From assembly GCF_040639655.1 (NCBI RefSeq), contig NZ_JBFAAI010000010.1:1-64000 (forward strand): 64,000 bases of DNA. The letters are read 5' to 3'. The notes below the pieces were generated by a model, which was not told where the DNA came from, made no database searches, and saw nothing but the letters and a program-made list of their open reading frames with translations. Position numbers and translations under genes: made by a program. The DNA comes from Actinoplanes sp040639655. GTDB lineage: Bacteria > Actinomycetota > Actinomycetes > Mycobacteriales > Micromonosporaceae. The stretch's first letter is position 1, and the number at the start of each line of letters is the position of its first letter. Shown here one piece after another: positions 41,732 through 50,479 of the stretch.

Positions 41732-44538
41732 CCAGCCCCTTCGACCCGCTCCGCGCACAGCTGCTGGGCGCCGCCGAGACACTGGCGGACGGCCCGGCGG
41801 CATTGCCGGAGATCCTCGCCGGGATCGTCGACGACGTCGACCACGCCCTGCGGGAGCCACTGGAGATCTTCCCGGTCTGTCACCACTCGCCGGCCTCGGC
41901 ACTGGCCATGCTGCGGCGGCTGCGGGAGAAACAGCCCAAGGTCGTCTATCTGGAGCTTTGCGAGGACCTGCAACCGCTGCTGACCGAGCTGCGCAACTGC
42001 CGGCTCCCGGTGGCGCTGCAGGCCTTCGCCTCCGAACTGGACGGATTCGCGAAGGAGTCGGCGCCGCTCTCGGTGATCGCGCCGATCACCGAGGCGTCCG
42101 CGGAGTACCAGGCCATCTCCTACGCGCTCGAGACGCCCGGCGTCGAACTGGTCCTCGTCGACCGGTCCACCGACCATGTCTTCCAGTGGCAACCCGACGT
42201 GTCGGCGGCGGCCGGGACTCCGGAGCCGGAGGACGACCTGCACGGCGACGCCGTCGGCGTGGAGATCGGCGACCTGCGGCCGCGATTCGCCGAGCTGGAG
42301 GAGCACCTGCTGCACCACGGCCGGGTGCGGCACTGGTCCGAGTGGTGGGACCAGTACGTCGAACAGCCGCTGGCCGGGGCCGACCACGAGACGTACCGGC
42401 AGGTCATGGTCCTGATCGGCAGTCTGTTCCGGAGGCTGGCCCCGTACGACACCCGGCGGTTCGCAAGTGACGAGGACCGGGAACGCTACATGTGGACCCG
42501 GATCCGTGAGCACCTCGCCACCTCCGGCGCCGACCCGGCCGACTGTCTCTACATCTGCGGCGCGTTCCACGCCGCGAGCCGGGTCGCCGAGGCCGGCTCC
42601 GACCCGGCCACCCCGGACTTCGAGATCACCCCGCGGACCGGCACCACCTGGCTCTACGGTCTGATCCCCTCCAGCCACTCGGCGATCGAGTCACAGTTCG
42701 GGCTGGCGCCCGGCTCGGTGTCGATCGCGGCCGCCACCTGGCAGAAACAACTGACCGCGCTCCGGCTCACACCGTTCCGGCTGGAGGGGCAGAAGGGCAC
42801 CGGCCGGAAGTCGAAGAAGGCGCTGCCGGCGCCGGTCACCACGAGTACGGCGGTCACCGACCACCTCAGCGGCTACCTCGCCGGGCCCCCCGCGCTCGAC
42901 GGGCTCGACGAGGAGGAACTGCGCGGCTGGTGCGTCGACATCGTCCGGCTCGCCCGCCGCAACGGCTATCTGGCGAGCACCGCCGACGCGATCGCGGTGT
43001 TCGAGACGTCGGTTCTGCTGGCCGGGATGCGGGGGCGGGTGCGGCCTACGCCGTACGACTTCCAGGACGCCGCGGTCACCTGCATCGAGAAGGAGACCGT
43101 GCCCGGCCGCCGCGACGTGCGGCGGCTCTGCGAGATCCTGCTCGGCGGGGACCGGATCGGTCAGGTCGGCTACGACGCCCTGCCACCACTGGCCCGCGAC
43201 GTGTACGACCGGCTCGCCCCGCTCGGGCTCAACCTCGAACAGCGCAGCATCCAGCGGGCGCTTCTCGACCTGGCCGCCCGGCCCGAGCTCGGTGCCTGTT
43301 CGCAGCTGCTCTGGATGCTGCGGCACCTGCTGCCCGACCAGGCGGTCCGCCCGATCATGGGCAGCCGCCGCCTCGGCGAGAAGCACATCCAGGAGAGCTG
43401 GGACCTCGACCTCGGCCGGCACCAGCGGGCCGTCATCGAGCTGGGCTACGAGGGTGTCACCGTCGAGCAGGTCCTGGAACAGCGGCTGCGCCGGGACGCC
43501 TGGGACCCGAAGGCCACCGCGGCCGATGCCCTCAAGGCGGTGGAGAACTCACTGCTGTTCCTGGAGAGCCCACGGCTCACCGAGGAGTTGGGTGTCCGGG
43601 CGATCGAACTGCTGTCGGCTGAGCGCACCGTCGACGAGGCACCCGACGTGCTGCGGCGGATCCGGCGGCTGCTCGCGTACTACCGGGCCACCACTCCGGA
43701 GCTGCCGGGCTGGTCCCGGCGGTTCGTCACCGAGGGGTACGCCCACTACTGCACCCTGCTGCCCACCTCTTTCGTCGATGAGGAGACCGGGGTCCGGCAG
43801 GTCGGCGCGATGCTCGGCTTCCTGTTCAGCATGGAGAGTCTGGCCCTGTCGCTCGGCTGCGACCGGGCCCAGCTGGAGATCGCCGTCCGGCAGTCGCACC
43901 CGGAGAGCCCGGCCAAGATCGCGCTGCTCTGGGCCGCGCTGCACCAGCTCGGGTCGCTCCCGCTGGCCGACCTGCGGGCCCGAGTCGGTGACCTGCTCGG
44001 CAACCCGCTGGTGGTGCCGTCCTTCCCGCAGTACGTGAGCGGCTTCGTCCAGGCACTCGAACCGGTGCCGAGGCTCGCGCCGTTCGTGGTCGAGACGCTG
44101 TCCGAGGCGTTCGGCCGGCTGCCCGATCCGGTGCTGCTGCCCTGGCTGCCCAACCTGATCGCCACGCTGAAGCAGCACGCCGCCGAATTGGTGCCGGTGC
44201 TGACCAGAGAGGCCGGCCGCACCTTCCCGGGCACGCTCGCCGGCCTCGACTCGTGGACGCCACCGTGGAAGACGCCGGCCCGTTCCCGCCCGGCGGCCGG
44301 TCGATCGGGATCGGACCACGTAACTCGGTCCGGTCCGGCGGTTGCCGCCGCGGGGTTGCTGGCGGCGCACCGGCCGGCGGCGGACGCCGTGGCGGCGTTG
44401 CTCGGTTGCGCGGGGGAGTGGGCGCCGATCGATGCGGGTCCGGGGGCGGCCCGGCCCGGCGGCGAGATCGCCGCGGCGGCGCTGCTCACCGAGTACCCGG
44501 AGACGACGCGAGCGGTCGCCGGGCTGATCGGCGGGTGA
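41728..44538 (+). CDS. DUF5682 protein (YehM-like)
   Basis: A 936-residue cytoplasmic protein. The N-terminal block EIFPVCHHSPASALAML followed by KVVYLELCEDLQPLL is characteristic of DUF5682, whose start recalls the TraB/PrgY-type H-x-x-P metal-binding fold. A YICGAFHAASR motif near residue 275 also fits a His-dependent active site. The C-terminal two-thirds are helical repeats. Function unknown; E. coli YehM is the genomic counterpart, always next to a MoxR ATPase and VWA protein. GTG 41728 overlaps the MoxR stop by four bases. It is the last operon gene, followed by two strong hairpins. Confidence 0.85.
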   Translation: MTSPFDPLRAQLLGAAETLADGPAALPEILAGIVDDVDHALREPLEIFPVCHHSPASALAMLRRLREKQPKVVYLELCEDLQPLLTELRNCRLPVALQAFASELDGFAKESAPLSVIAPITEASAEYQAISYALETPGVELVLVDRSTDHVFQWQPDVSAAAGTPEPEDDLHGDAVGVEIGDLRPRFAELEEHLLHHGRVRHWSEWWDQYVEQPLAGADHETYRQVMVLIGSLFRRLAPYDTRRFASDEDRERYMWTRIREHLATSGADPADCLYICGAFHAASRVAEAGSDPATPDFEITPRTGTTWLYGLIPSSHSAIESQFGLAPGSVSIAAATWQKQLTALRLTPFRLEGQKGTGRKSKKALPAPVTTSTAVTDHLSGYLAGPPALDGLDEEELRGWCVDIVRLARRNGYLASTADAIAVFETSVLLAGMRGRVRPTPYDFQDAAVTCIEKETVPGRRDVRRLCEILLGGDRIGQVGYDALPPLARDVYDRLAPLGLNLEQRSIQRALLDLAARPELGACSQLLWMLRHLLPDQAVRPIMGSRRLGEKHIQESWDLDLGRHQRAVIELGYEGVTVEQVLEQRLRRDAWDPKATAADALKAVENSLLFLESPRLTEELGVRAIELLSAERTVDEAPDVLRRIRRLLAYYRATTPELPGWSRRFVTEGYAHYCTLLPTSFVDEETGVRQVGAMLGFLFSMESLALSLGCDRAQLEIAVRQSHPESPAKIALLWAALHQLGSLPLADLRARVGDLLGNPLVVPSFPQYVSGFVQALEPVPRLAPFVVETLSEAFGRLPDPVLLPWLPNLIATLKQHAAELVPVLTREAGRTFPGTLAGLDSWTPPWKTPARSRPAAGRSGSDHVTRSGPAVAAAGLLAAHRPAADAVAALLGCAGEWAPIDAGPGAARPGGEIAAAALLTEYPETTRAVAGLIGG

Positions 44539-44612
44539 ACCGCGGCCCTGCCCGGCTGGTGCCGGACAGGGCCGCTGCACACCGCAACCCAGCCGCCGCA
44601 AACCCAACCCCG

Positions 44613-44662
44613 GCTGTCACATACCGCTGTCTCAACTCCGCTGAGACAGCGTGTGTGACAGC
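44613..44662. terminator. Long hairpin 1 between convergent genes
   Basis: GCTGTCACA-x-CGCTGTCTCA pairs with TGAGACAGCG-x-TGTGACAGC, about 20 paired bases with two small irregularities. It lies 75 bases past the DUF5682 stop and 92 bases past the end of the convergent amylase gene, and could act in both directions. Confidence 0.7.
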
Positions 44663-44679
44663 TGATTTTCGTTGGCTGG

Positions 44680-44720
44680 GCGGTACTGCTGTCTCCGGGG
44701 CGTTGAGACAGCGGTACCGC
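44680..44720. terminator. Long hairpin 2 between convergent genes
   Basis: A 16-base arm at 44680-44695 pairs fully with 44705-44720 (one wobble) around a nine-base loop. It shares the core GCTGTCTC/GAGACAGC with hairpin 1, so arms of the two structures can also cross-pair. It lies 33 bases beyond the amylase stop. Confidence 0.7.
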
Positions 44721-44753
44721 GCAGCTGGTGGGGTGTTGTGCGGGGTGGGGTGG

Positions 44754-47411
44754 TTACTTGAGATAGGTGGTGGCGGATCCGATCTTGCCGGGCGCCGGGG
44801 TGGCACTCGTCGAGAGGACGTACACGCGCAGGTTGCCCTTGGCGTTCAGGTCGATGGTCAGCGAGCCGCCGGTGACGGTCCTGGTGTCGCCGGTGACCGC
44901 GTCGACGTAGGTGCCGTTCGGGATGCCGCTGAAGGTGGCCCCGTTCGAGACCGCGATCAGTGCGAAGCTGTCGACGCCGTTCGCGGTGTAGCGGCGCTTG
45001 TAGGCCATGTTGCCGCTGACGCCCTCGGTCGAGTACTGCCCCATCTGCAGGGCGGGGACCGCACGGCGGATCTGGTTGAGCCGCTGCACGTGCTTGACCA
45101 GCGGCTTGGACAGCGTCGTGGCGACATGACCGCTGGCCGAGCTGACGACACCGTAGTCGCCGGCGGTGACGTTGCCGGCGATCTGATTGCCGTAGTAGGC
45201 GCGGCCGGTGGTCTCGAGCGGGCAGGTCGGGCCGCAGTCGATCCTCTGGCCGGCCTTGAACTCGATCTCCGAGCCGTAATACAGGGTCGGGATGCCGCGG
45301 AACGTCCACATCAGCGTCATGTTCTCGGCCCACGCGTCGGTGCCCCCGGTGTACCGGACCGAAGACTTGTTCGGCCCGTAGTCGTGCGAGTCGACGTAGA
45401 CGACGTTGTAGGTGGCGTCGTTCACCGAGTCGTCCGAGTCCTTGCCGTTGTGGTACGCGTTGCTCGCATCACCGAAGTTCATGTGCATGCGCATGTCGAT
45501 GATGTTCATGCCGGAGAACCTGCTGTGGTCGGGCGCGTGATAGCTGTTGCCCTGCAGGAACGCGTTGGTGCTGGTGGGCTGGTTACCGGTACCGAGATTG
45601 TTCTCCTGGTGGAACTGCTCGAGGGCCGCGGCGACATCGTCGGAGGAGTACGTCGCCCGCTCCTTCCAGGTGAAGAACTGGGCGGAGTGGTTGACGGAGC
45701 CGCGGTTCCACTTGTCGTTCACGAACGCGGCGACCTCGCCGAAGATGTAGAAGTCCCTGGCCTTGGCGGCGCCGTACTTCTCGGTGAGGGTCTGCTGGAA
45801 GGCCGGCAGGAAGCGACGGTTCCAGGTGACCCGCGGGATGTGCACGGCGGTGTCGATGCGGAACCCGTCCACACCCATGTCGATGTACTTCTTGTACGCC
45901 CCGATCAGGTAGTCCTGGACGACGGCGTTCTCGGTGTTGAGGTCGGCCAGGTCCTCGTGCAACCAGCAGGACCGGGCGTCCTCACCCTCCCAGTTGCCGA
46001 TCCAGCACTGGTGGAACAGCTGGGACGGGAACATCTTGGCGGTCGGCGACGGCCACTGGCAGTGGTAGAGCTTGAACCCTTCGGCGCTCCGGCCACCGGT
46101 CGCCGTGCCGAAGCCGGGGCACGTGCTGCCGGTCGGTGCCGTGCCGCTCCACAGGTCGCCGTTGTAGGGACGGCCCTTGGCGAGCGCGTTCTGCGCGGCG
46201 GTCAAAGCCGGGTCGTTGCCGGCGTGCTCCTCGAGCGGGTCGTACGTCTTACCGGCGACCTTCTCGCTGTAATACCACTTCCACTCGCTGTCCCGTACGC
46301 CATAGGTGGTTGTGGTGTGAAGGCCATCGGCGCCCCACCGGGAGGTGTGGTTGAGCACGATGTCCTGGTAGATCTTGAGGCCCTTGGCGTGGGCCGCGTC
46401 GATCAGATTCTGGTACGACGCGCCGTCCGACTCCAGGCGCGGGTCGACCTCGTAGAAGTCGTAGCCGTGGTAGCCGTGGAAGTCGTAGTCGGAGCGGTTC
46501 AGCACGACCGGCGTGATCCAGATGGCGGAGAAGCCCAGGCCTTTGATGTAGTCGAGTTTGTCGACCAGGCCTTTGAAGTCACCGCGGAACATCGGGTCGT
46601 CGGCGGCCGCGTTGCCGGACCTGACGTGCTGGCTGCCGCCGCGGTTGTTGCCGCTGTCGCCGTCGTTGAAGCGTGCCGTGAGGATGAAGTAGATGCTGTC
46701 CTTGCGCGGGTCGCCGCCGAGCATCTCGCCGCCGGCCGGGGCCGGGACGGCGGCGCCGGTGGTGACGGTCGCCGTGGCGGCGGTGGAGAGGTTGCCGGCC
46801 GCGTCGAGCGCCTGCACCCGGTAGGTGTACCGGGTCTCCGCAGTCAGCCCCCGGTCGGTGTATCGGGTGGTGGAGCTGCTCAGCACGGTGCTGCCGCGGG
46901 TGATCCGGTAACCGGCGACGCCCACGTCGTCGGTGGAGGCGGTCCAGCCGAGCGTCACGGTGGTGCCGGCCGCGGTGGCGGTCAGGCCGCCCGGGGCGGA
47001 CGGGGCGGTGGTGTCGACCGGTGCCGCCGCACAGGGGGCGGTCGCGTTCGCGGTGACCACGCCGCCGTCGACGGTGATCGTCCCGGTGCCCAGCGCGTAG
47101 TTGCGGCCGGCGTTGTTGTCCCAGGTGCCGGAGCCGTTGTTGAAGACGACCTGCATGCCGGTCGCGCTGCCGAGGTCCAATTCCTTCTTGTACCAGCCGG
47201 CACAGGGGCGGTAGGCACTCATCGCGACGCCCGGGACGGCGGTCCAGGCCCCACCCGTCGGCGCATAGTGGATGTTCACTGCCGGCCAGGACGCCGGCGC
47301 GTGGTAGTAGACGGTCACTGTGGTTGCCGCGTGCGCGGCGGGCAGATCGGTCAGGAGCAAGAGGGGTACGGCGCACAGCGCGGCCGGCACCCTGCGGAGC
47401 ATTCGGGACAT
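44754..47411 (-). CDS. Secreted alpha-amylase, GH13, with starch-binding module and FN3 domain
   Basis: An 885-residue exported glycosidase that should cleave alpha-1,4-glucan bonds of starch. Order: signal peptide (RRVPAALCAVPLLLLTDLPAAHA), an N-terminal CBM25/CBM53-like starch-binding module (VTVYYHAPASWPAVNIHY ... FNNGSGTWDNN), an FN3 domain (about 135-225), then the GH13 barrel. Catalytic residues are visible: nucleophile Asp520 in GFRIDTAVH, acid/base Glu559 in FGEVAAF, and Asp677 in VDSHDYG. A C-terminal beta domain C closes the protein. ATG 47411 follows GGAGG by four bases; an in-frame start five codons earlier is less well placed. Three inverted repeats lie upstream, suggesting sugar-dependent control. 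The gene is single, with terminator hairpins downstream. Confidence 0.93.
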   Translation of the reverse strand: MSRMLRRVPAALCAVPLLLLTDLPAAHAATTVTVYYHAPASWPAVNIHYAPTGGAWTAVPGVAMSAYRPCAGWYKKELDLGSATGMQVVFNNGSGTWDNNAGRNYALGTGTITVDGGVVTANATAPCAAAPVDTTAPSAPGGLTATAAGTTVTLGWTASTDDVGVAGYRITRGSTVLSSSTTRYTDRGLTAETRYTYRVQALDAAGNLSTAATATVTTGAAVPAPAGGEMLGGDPRKDSIYFILTARFNDGDSGNNRGGSQHVRSGNAAADDPMFRGDFKGLVDKLDYIKGLGFSAIWITPVVLNRSDYDFHGYHGYDFYEVDPRLESDGASYQNLIDAAHAKGLKIYQDIVLNHTSRWGADGLHTTTTYGVRDSEWKWYYSEKVAGKTYDPLEEHAGNDPALTAAQNALAKGRPYNGDLWSGTAPTGSTCPGFGTATGGRSAEGFKLYHCQWPSPTAKMFPSQLFHQCWIGNWEGEDARSCWLHEDLADLNTENAVVQDYLIGAYKKYIDMGVDGFRIDTAVHIPRVTWNRRFLPAFQQTLTEKYGAAKARDFYIFGEVAAFVNDKWNRGSVNHSAQFFTWKERATYSSDDVAAALEQFHQENNLGTGNQPTSTNAFLQGNSYHAPDHSRFSGMNIIDMRMHMNFGDASNAYHNGKDSDDSVNDATYNVVYVDSHDYGPNKSSVRYTGGTDAWAENMTLMWTFRGIPTLYYGSEIEFKAGQRIDCGPTCPLETTGRAYYGNQIAGNVTAGDYGVVSSASGHVATTLSKPLVKHVQRLNQIRRAVPALQMGQYSTEGVSGNMAYKRRYTANGVDSFALIAVSNGATFSGIPNGTYVDAVTGDTRTVTGGSLTIDLNAKGNLRVYVLSTSATPAPGKIGSATTYLK

Positions 47412-47498
47412 GGAGCCTCCAACCACCTCGGGGACGGCGGTGTTGCGGGGGAGAGACGCGGGCGTATCACGGCGGTAATCCCGCGTTCACATGTCGTG

Positions 47499-47559
47499 GA
47501 AGTTAGCAACTTCTTTCAATGTCTGGGAGAGCGCTCAGTGCTGCTGCAAAAAGATGCAG
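47499..47559. promoter_or_regulatory. Cluster of inverted repeats upstream of the amylase gene
   Basis: Three dyads lie within 61 bases in the amylase-TetR gap: GAAGTT-AGC-AACTTC (47499-47513), GAGCGCTC (47529-47536, a LacI-type operator core) and CTGCA-AAAAGA-TGCAG (47544-47559). On the minus strand a TTGAAA hexamer overlaps them and may be the -35 element. Maltose and cellobiose repressors of actinomycetes bind GC-centred dyads, so a LacI-family regulator is plausible. Confidence 0.5.
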
Positions 47560-47657
47560 GGCGCTGGGCATGCCGACGGGCGGCAGACCGGAGGGCATGC
47601 CGCTGCGGGGTGGTACGTCTCAGTGGCCGATCCGGCCGGACGCTCCTCGCCGGACGG

Positions 47658-48332
47658 TCACCGTGGACCCGGTCGTTTGAGGGCGGCTGCCGACTCGACG
47701 CCGGCGATCAGCAGGTCGACACAGAAGGCGTAGTAGCGGTCCATGTCGGGCTCGTCGCGATAGGACGCGGCGAGCTCGATCATCATCGGGAATCGGTCGG
47801 ACGGCAGCGTCTCGAGGTCCAGCCGCTTGCGCCGGCGCCACTCGGGTTCCTGGTCGGCCGGGGTGCCCGGCGGGCATCCGGGCTGGCCGCTGACGGCGCC
47901 GATGCAGCCGTTCAGCAGGTACATCGCGACCCAGTACCCCTCCTCGATCGTGAACCCGGCGTCGGTGAGGAGGGCGAGCGTGTCGTTCGTCGCACGGGTG
48001 AAGCTCTCGGTCCGCGTCTTGTCGACGGCGTTCAGCAGGCCGGGCAGCGAGGGGTGCTCCCGCATCACGCCGACCACGGTCTCGACGACTTTCCGTAGTC
48101 GTTTCTGCCAGGGGTTGCCGGCCTCGGGGTCGGCGCGGACTCCGGAGAGCACGTGGTCGACCATGCCGAGCAGCAGCTCGTCCTTGTTCTTGAAGTGCCA
48201 GTAGAGCGCCATCGGTGTGACGCCGTTCTCCTTGGCGACGCGACGGATCGTCACCGCGTCGAGGCCTTCGGTGTCAGCGAGCCGCAGGGCGCACTCGGCC
48301 ACGGTCGCCTTGGTGAGTCGTTCTTGCGTCAC
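47658..48332 (-). CDS. TetR-family transcriptional regulator
   Basis: A 224-residue TetR/AcrR repressor. The N-terminal helix-turn-helix is clear (IRRVAKENGVTPMALYWHFKNKDELL, about residues 28-53 with the W/Y-H-F-K-N-K-x-E-L signature, split here), and the rest is a helical ligand-binding domain. It is divergent from a DHA2 efflux gene with a dense GTAC operator array between them, so it most likely represses the pump and itself until a drug-like ligand binds. I start at GTG 48332; the frame continues 16 codons upstream through the operator repeats, which is unlikely to be coding. No ribosome binding site precedes it, so a leaderless message is possible. Confidence 0.9.
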   Translation of the reverse strand: MTQERLTKATVAECALRLADTEGLDAVTIRRVAKENGVTPMALYWHFKNKDELLLGMVDHVLSGVRADPEAGNPWQKRLRKVVETVVGVMREHPSLPGLLNAVDKTRTESFTRATNDTLALLTDAGFTIEEGYWVAMYLLNGCIGAVSGQPGCPPGTPADQEPEWRRRKRLDLETLPSDRFPMMIELAASYRDEPDMDRYYAFCVDLLIAGVESAAALKRPGPR

Positions 48333-48341
48333 TTGACAACT

Positions 48342-48398
48342 GTACAACGTACGGGTCTCATGTACGAGGTACATGTACAACGTACAAGTACGCCGTAC
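48342..48398. promoter_or_regulatory. Four GTAC-N3-GTAC palindromes, TetR operator array
   Basis: GTAC-N3-GTAC occurs at 48342-48352, 48362-48372, 48375-48385 and 48388-48398. Copies 1 and 3 are identical through TGTACAACGTAC. Copy 2 extends to the 17-bp inverted repeat CATGTAC-GAG-GTACATG. Start-to-start spacings are 20, 13 and 13 bases. A TTGACA hexamer just before the array (48334-48339) may be the -35 of the efflux gene, so bound regulator would cover that promoter. Confidence 0.78.
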
Positions 48399-48410
48399 AG
48401 GGGAGAGCTG

Positions 48411-49865
48411 ATGGAGAAGAACCGACGGTGGTGGGCGCTGGTCGCGGTAGCGCTCGGCACCTTCATGACCTACCTCGACAACAATGTCGTCAACGTCGCT
48501 CTGCCGAGCATCCAGCGCGACCTGGGCCTGAGCATCGCCGGCCTCGAGTGGATCACCAGCGCGTACATCCTGGTCTTCGCCGGACTGCTGCTGGCCGGCG
48601 GACGCGTCGCCGACGTCGTCGGCACACGCCTGGCGTTCCTGTCCGGGCTCGCGGTCTTCACCGTGGCCTCGGTCGCGGCCGGTCTCGCCGACACCCAGGA
48701 ACTGCTGATCGGGGCACGTGCCGTCCAGGGCATCGGCGCCGCCCTGCTCGCCCCGGCGTCGCTGGCCCTGCTTCAGGAACTGTTCCCCGACCCGAAGGAA
48801 CGCGCCACCGCGATCGGCGTCTGGGGCGGCGTCGGTGCGCTCGCCCTCGCGGTCGGGCCGTTCACCGGCGGGGTGCTCAGCGAGTACGTGTCGTGGGGCT
48901 GGATCTTCCTGATCAACCTGCCGATCGGGATCGCCACCCTGGCGCTGACCCTGGCCAGCGTGCCGGCCCGCCGCGTCGCCGCACAGTGGACCCTGCGCCG
49001 CCTCGACCCGGCCGGGCTCGTGGCGTCCTCACTCTCGCTGTTCGCGCTCACGTACGCCCTGATCGAAGGTGATGCGGAAGGCTGGACCTCGCCGCTGATC
49101 CTGGCGTCCTTCGCCGGTGCCGCCCTGGCGGGTCTGGTCTTCGTGATCCTGCAGAACCGCAACGCCGACGCCATGGTCGACCTGCGCTTCTTCCGGTCCC
49201 GGATGTTCAGCGGTGGCCTGCTGGCGATCGGCCTGTGGGCCTTCGGGGTCTTCGGCATCTACTTCTACATGGCCATCTACCTGCAGAACGTCCTCGGCTT
49301 CACGCCGACCGGTGCGGGCGCGGCCTTCATCCCTATGGCGATCATCACGGCGGTCGGCGCGGTCCTCGCACCCCGGTTCGAGCTGCGTTTCGGCGTGGCC
49401 CGGGTGACCGCGTTCGGGCTGGCCGTGATGGCGCTGGCGATCGGCGGCATCGCGCAGTACGGCGCCGGGACCACGTACGGCGATCTGCTGCCCTGGTTCC
49501 TGCTCTACGGTGTCGGCGGTGGCCTGCTGATCCCGCTCAACACCGTGGTCGTCGACGCGCTGCCGCGTGAACGGGCCGGCATCGCCTCCGGCATGCTCAA
49601 CGTCTCCCGTGAGGTGTTCGGCCTGCTCGGTGTCACCGTGCTGGGCGCGATCCTGAGCAACCGGGTGAACGCCTCCGGCGGCGACTTCCTCGAGGGCTAC
49701 CGGTACGCCCTCGTGGTCGCCGCCGCCCTGGTCGCCGCCGGGGTGCCGGTCAGCCTGTGGATGCTGCGCCGCGGAACCGGTCAGGCCGGGACCGGCTCGG
49801 CGGCCGACACCGAGCGGGAGATCCGCAACCAGACCACGAAGCCCCAGATGACGAAGACCGCGTAG
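48411..49865 (+). CDS. DHA2/EmrB-QacA-type MFS efflux transporter
   Basis: A 484-residue multidrug-type proton antiporter with about 14 hydrophobic helices. Motifs of the DHA2 family are present: the helix 1 LGTFMTYLDNNVVNVALPSI, motif A region GGRVADVVGTR, and a motif C-like GGVGALALAVGPFTGG. It would export a toxic hydrophobic compound across the membrane. ATG 48411 follows GGGGAGAG. It is divergent from the TetR regulator and separated from it by the operator array. The last 85 bases overlap the convergent pnuC gene, giving an extended polar C-terminus. Confidence 0.92.
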   Translation: MEKNRRWWALVAVALGTFMTYLDNNVVNVALPSIQRDLGLSIAGLEWITSAYILVFAGLLLAGGRVADVVGTRLAFLSGLAVFTVASVAAGLADTQELLIGARAVQGIGAALLAPASLALLQELFPDPKERATAIGVWGGVGALALAVGPFTGGVLSEYVSWGWIFLINLPIGIATLALTLASVPARRVAAQWTLRRLDPAGLVASSLSLFALTYALIEGDAEGWTSPLILASFAGAALAGLVFVILQNRNADAMVDLRFFRSRMFSGGLLAIGLWAFGVFGIYFYMAIYLQNVLGFTPTGAGAAFIPMAIITAVGAVLAPRFELRFGVARVTAFGLAVMALAIGGIAQYGAGTTYGDLLPWFLLYGVGGGLLIPLNTVVVDALPRERAGIASGMLNVSREVFGLLGVTVLGAILSNRVNASGGDFLEGYRYALVVAAALVAAGVPVSLWMLRRGTGQAGTGSAADTEREIRNQTTKPQMTKTA

Positions 49866-50479
49866 ACGGCGTAGAGGATCGCCGACGGGTAGTAGCCGAA
49901 GTGGAGCAACTCCGGCACCCCGACCAGGTCCACGGCGATCCAGCACAGCCAGAACTCGACCCAGCCCCGCGCCATCGCATAGGTGGCGAGCATCGACCCC
50001 ACGAAGATCCACGAGTCGGCCAGGTAGTACCACCACGGCACCGGGAAACCGGCGCCGATCTCACGGAACACCACGAAACAGACGCCGACCGCGGCCAGCG
50101 CGAGCGGGATGAAGATCAGGCGCTGTCGTGGGCTCGCCCAGTGCGGGACCACGGCAGTGCCGTGGTCCCGCCGCCGGTTGCGCTGCCAGGCCCACCAGCC
50201 GTAAATGCTGGTGACCAGGAAGAACACCTGCCGGGCGGCCTGGCCGTAGAGCGGGGTGCCCTGGTCGTTGCCGATGGCCTGACCGACGAAAATGCTGAAC
50301 AGCAGGATGTTGCCGACGATCCCGACCGGCCAGGCCCACGCGTTGCGGCGCAGCCCGAACAGCGCCGAGCCGAGCCCGAACGCGTTGCCGACGATCTCCC
50401 GCCAGTAGATGGCCTGGCCGTCGGTCACCTGCCACTTGGCGTGATAGAAGGCGGTCAGCAATTGATCGATCCAGGTCAC
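49781..50479 (-). CDS. pnuC: PnuC-type nicotinamide riboside transporter
   Basis: A 232-residue membrane protein with about seven hydrophobic helices. Signatures of PnuC are visible: WREIVGNAFGLGSALFGLRRN-type start, NILLFSIF, VTSIYGWWAW and the C-terminal WIAVDLVGVPELLHFGYYPSA. PnuC takes up nicotinamide riboside by facilitated diffusion for NAD salvage. GTG 50479 follows AGGA. The gene stands alone, convergent with the efflux gene (85-base overlap) and divergent from the FtsX-type ABC operon. No riboswitch-like structure was recognised in the 151-base upstream gap. Confidence 0.88.
   Translation of the reverse strand: MTWIDQLLTAFYHAKWQVTDGQAIYWREIVGNAFGLGSALFGLRRNAWAWPVGIVGNILLFSIFVGQAIGNDQGTPLYGQAARQVFFLVTSIYGWWAWQRNRRRDHGTAVVPHWASPRQRLIFIPLALAAVGVCFVVFREIGAGFPVPWWYYLADSWIFVGSMLATYAMARGWVEFWLCWIAVDLVGVPELLHFGYYPSAILYAVYAVFVIWGFVVWLRISRSVSAAEPVPA

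Noticed and set aside
44253..48098. A 1281-codon plus-strand open frame opposite the amylase gene
   Set aside because: It crosses the DUF5682 end, two terminator hairpins and the amylase promoter region. Composition is Gly/Val/Arg-rich with no motif, while the opposite strand has a full GH13 enzyme.
48333..48380. Earlier TetR start at 48380
   Set aside because: The added 16 residues are encoded by the operator palindromes, and TetR proteins usually begin just before the helix-turn-helix.
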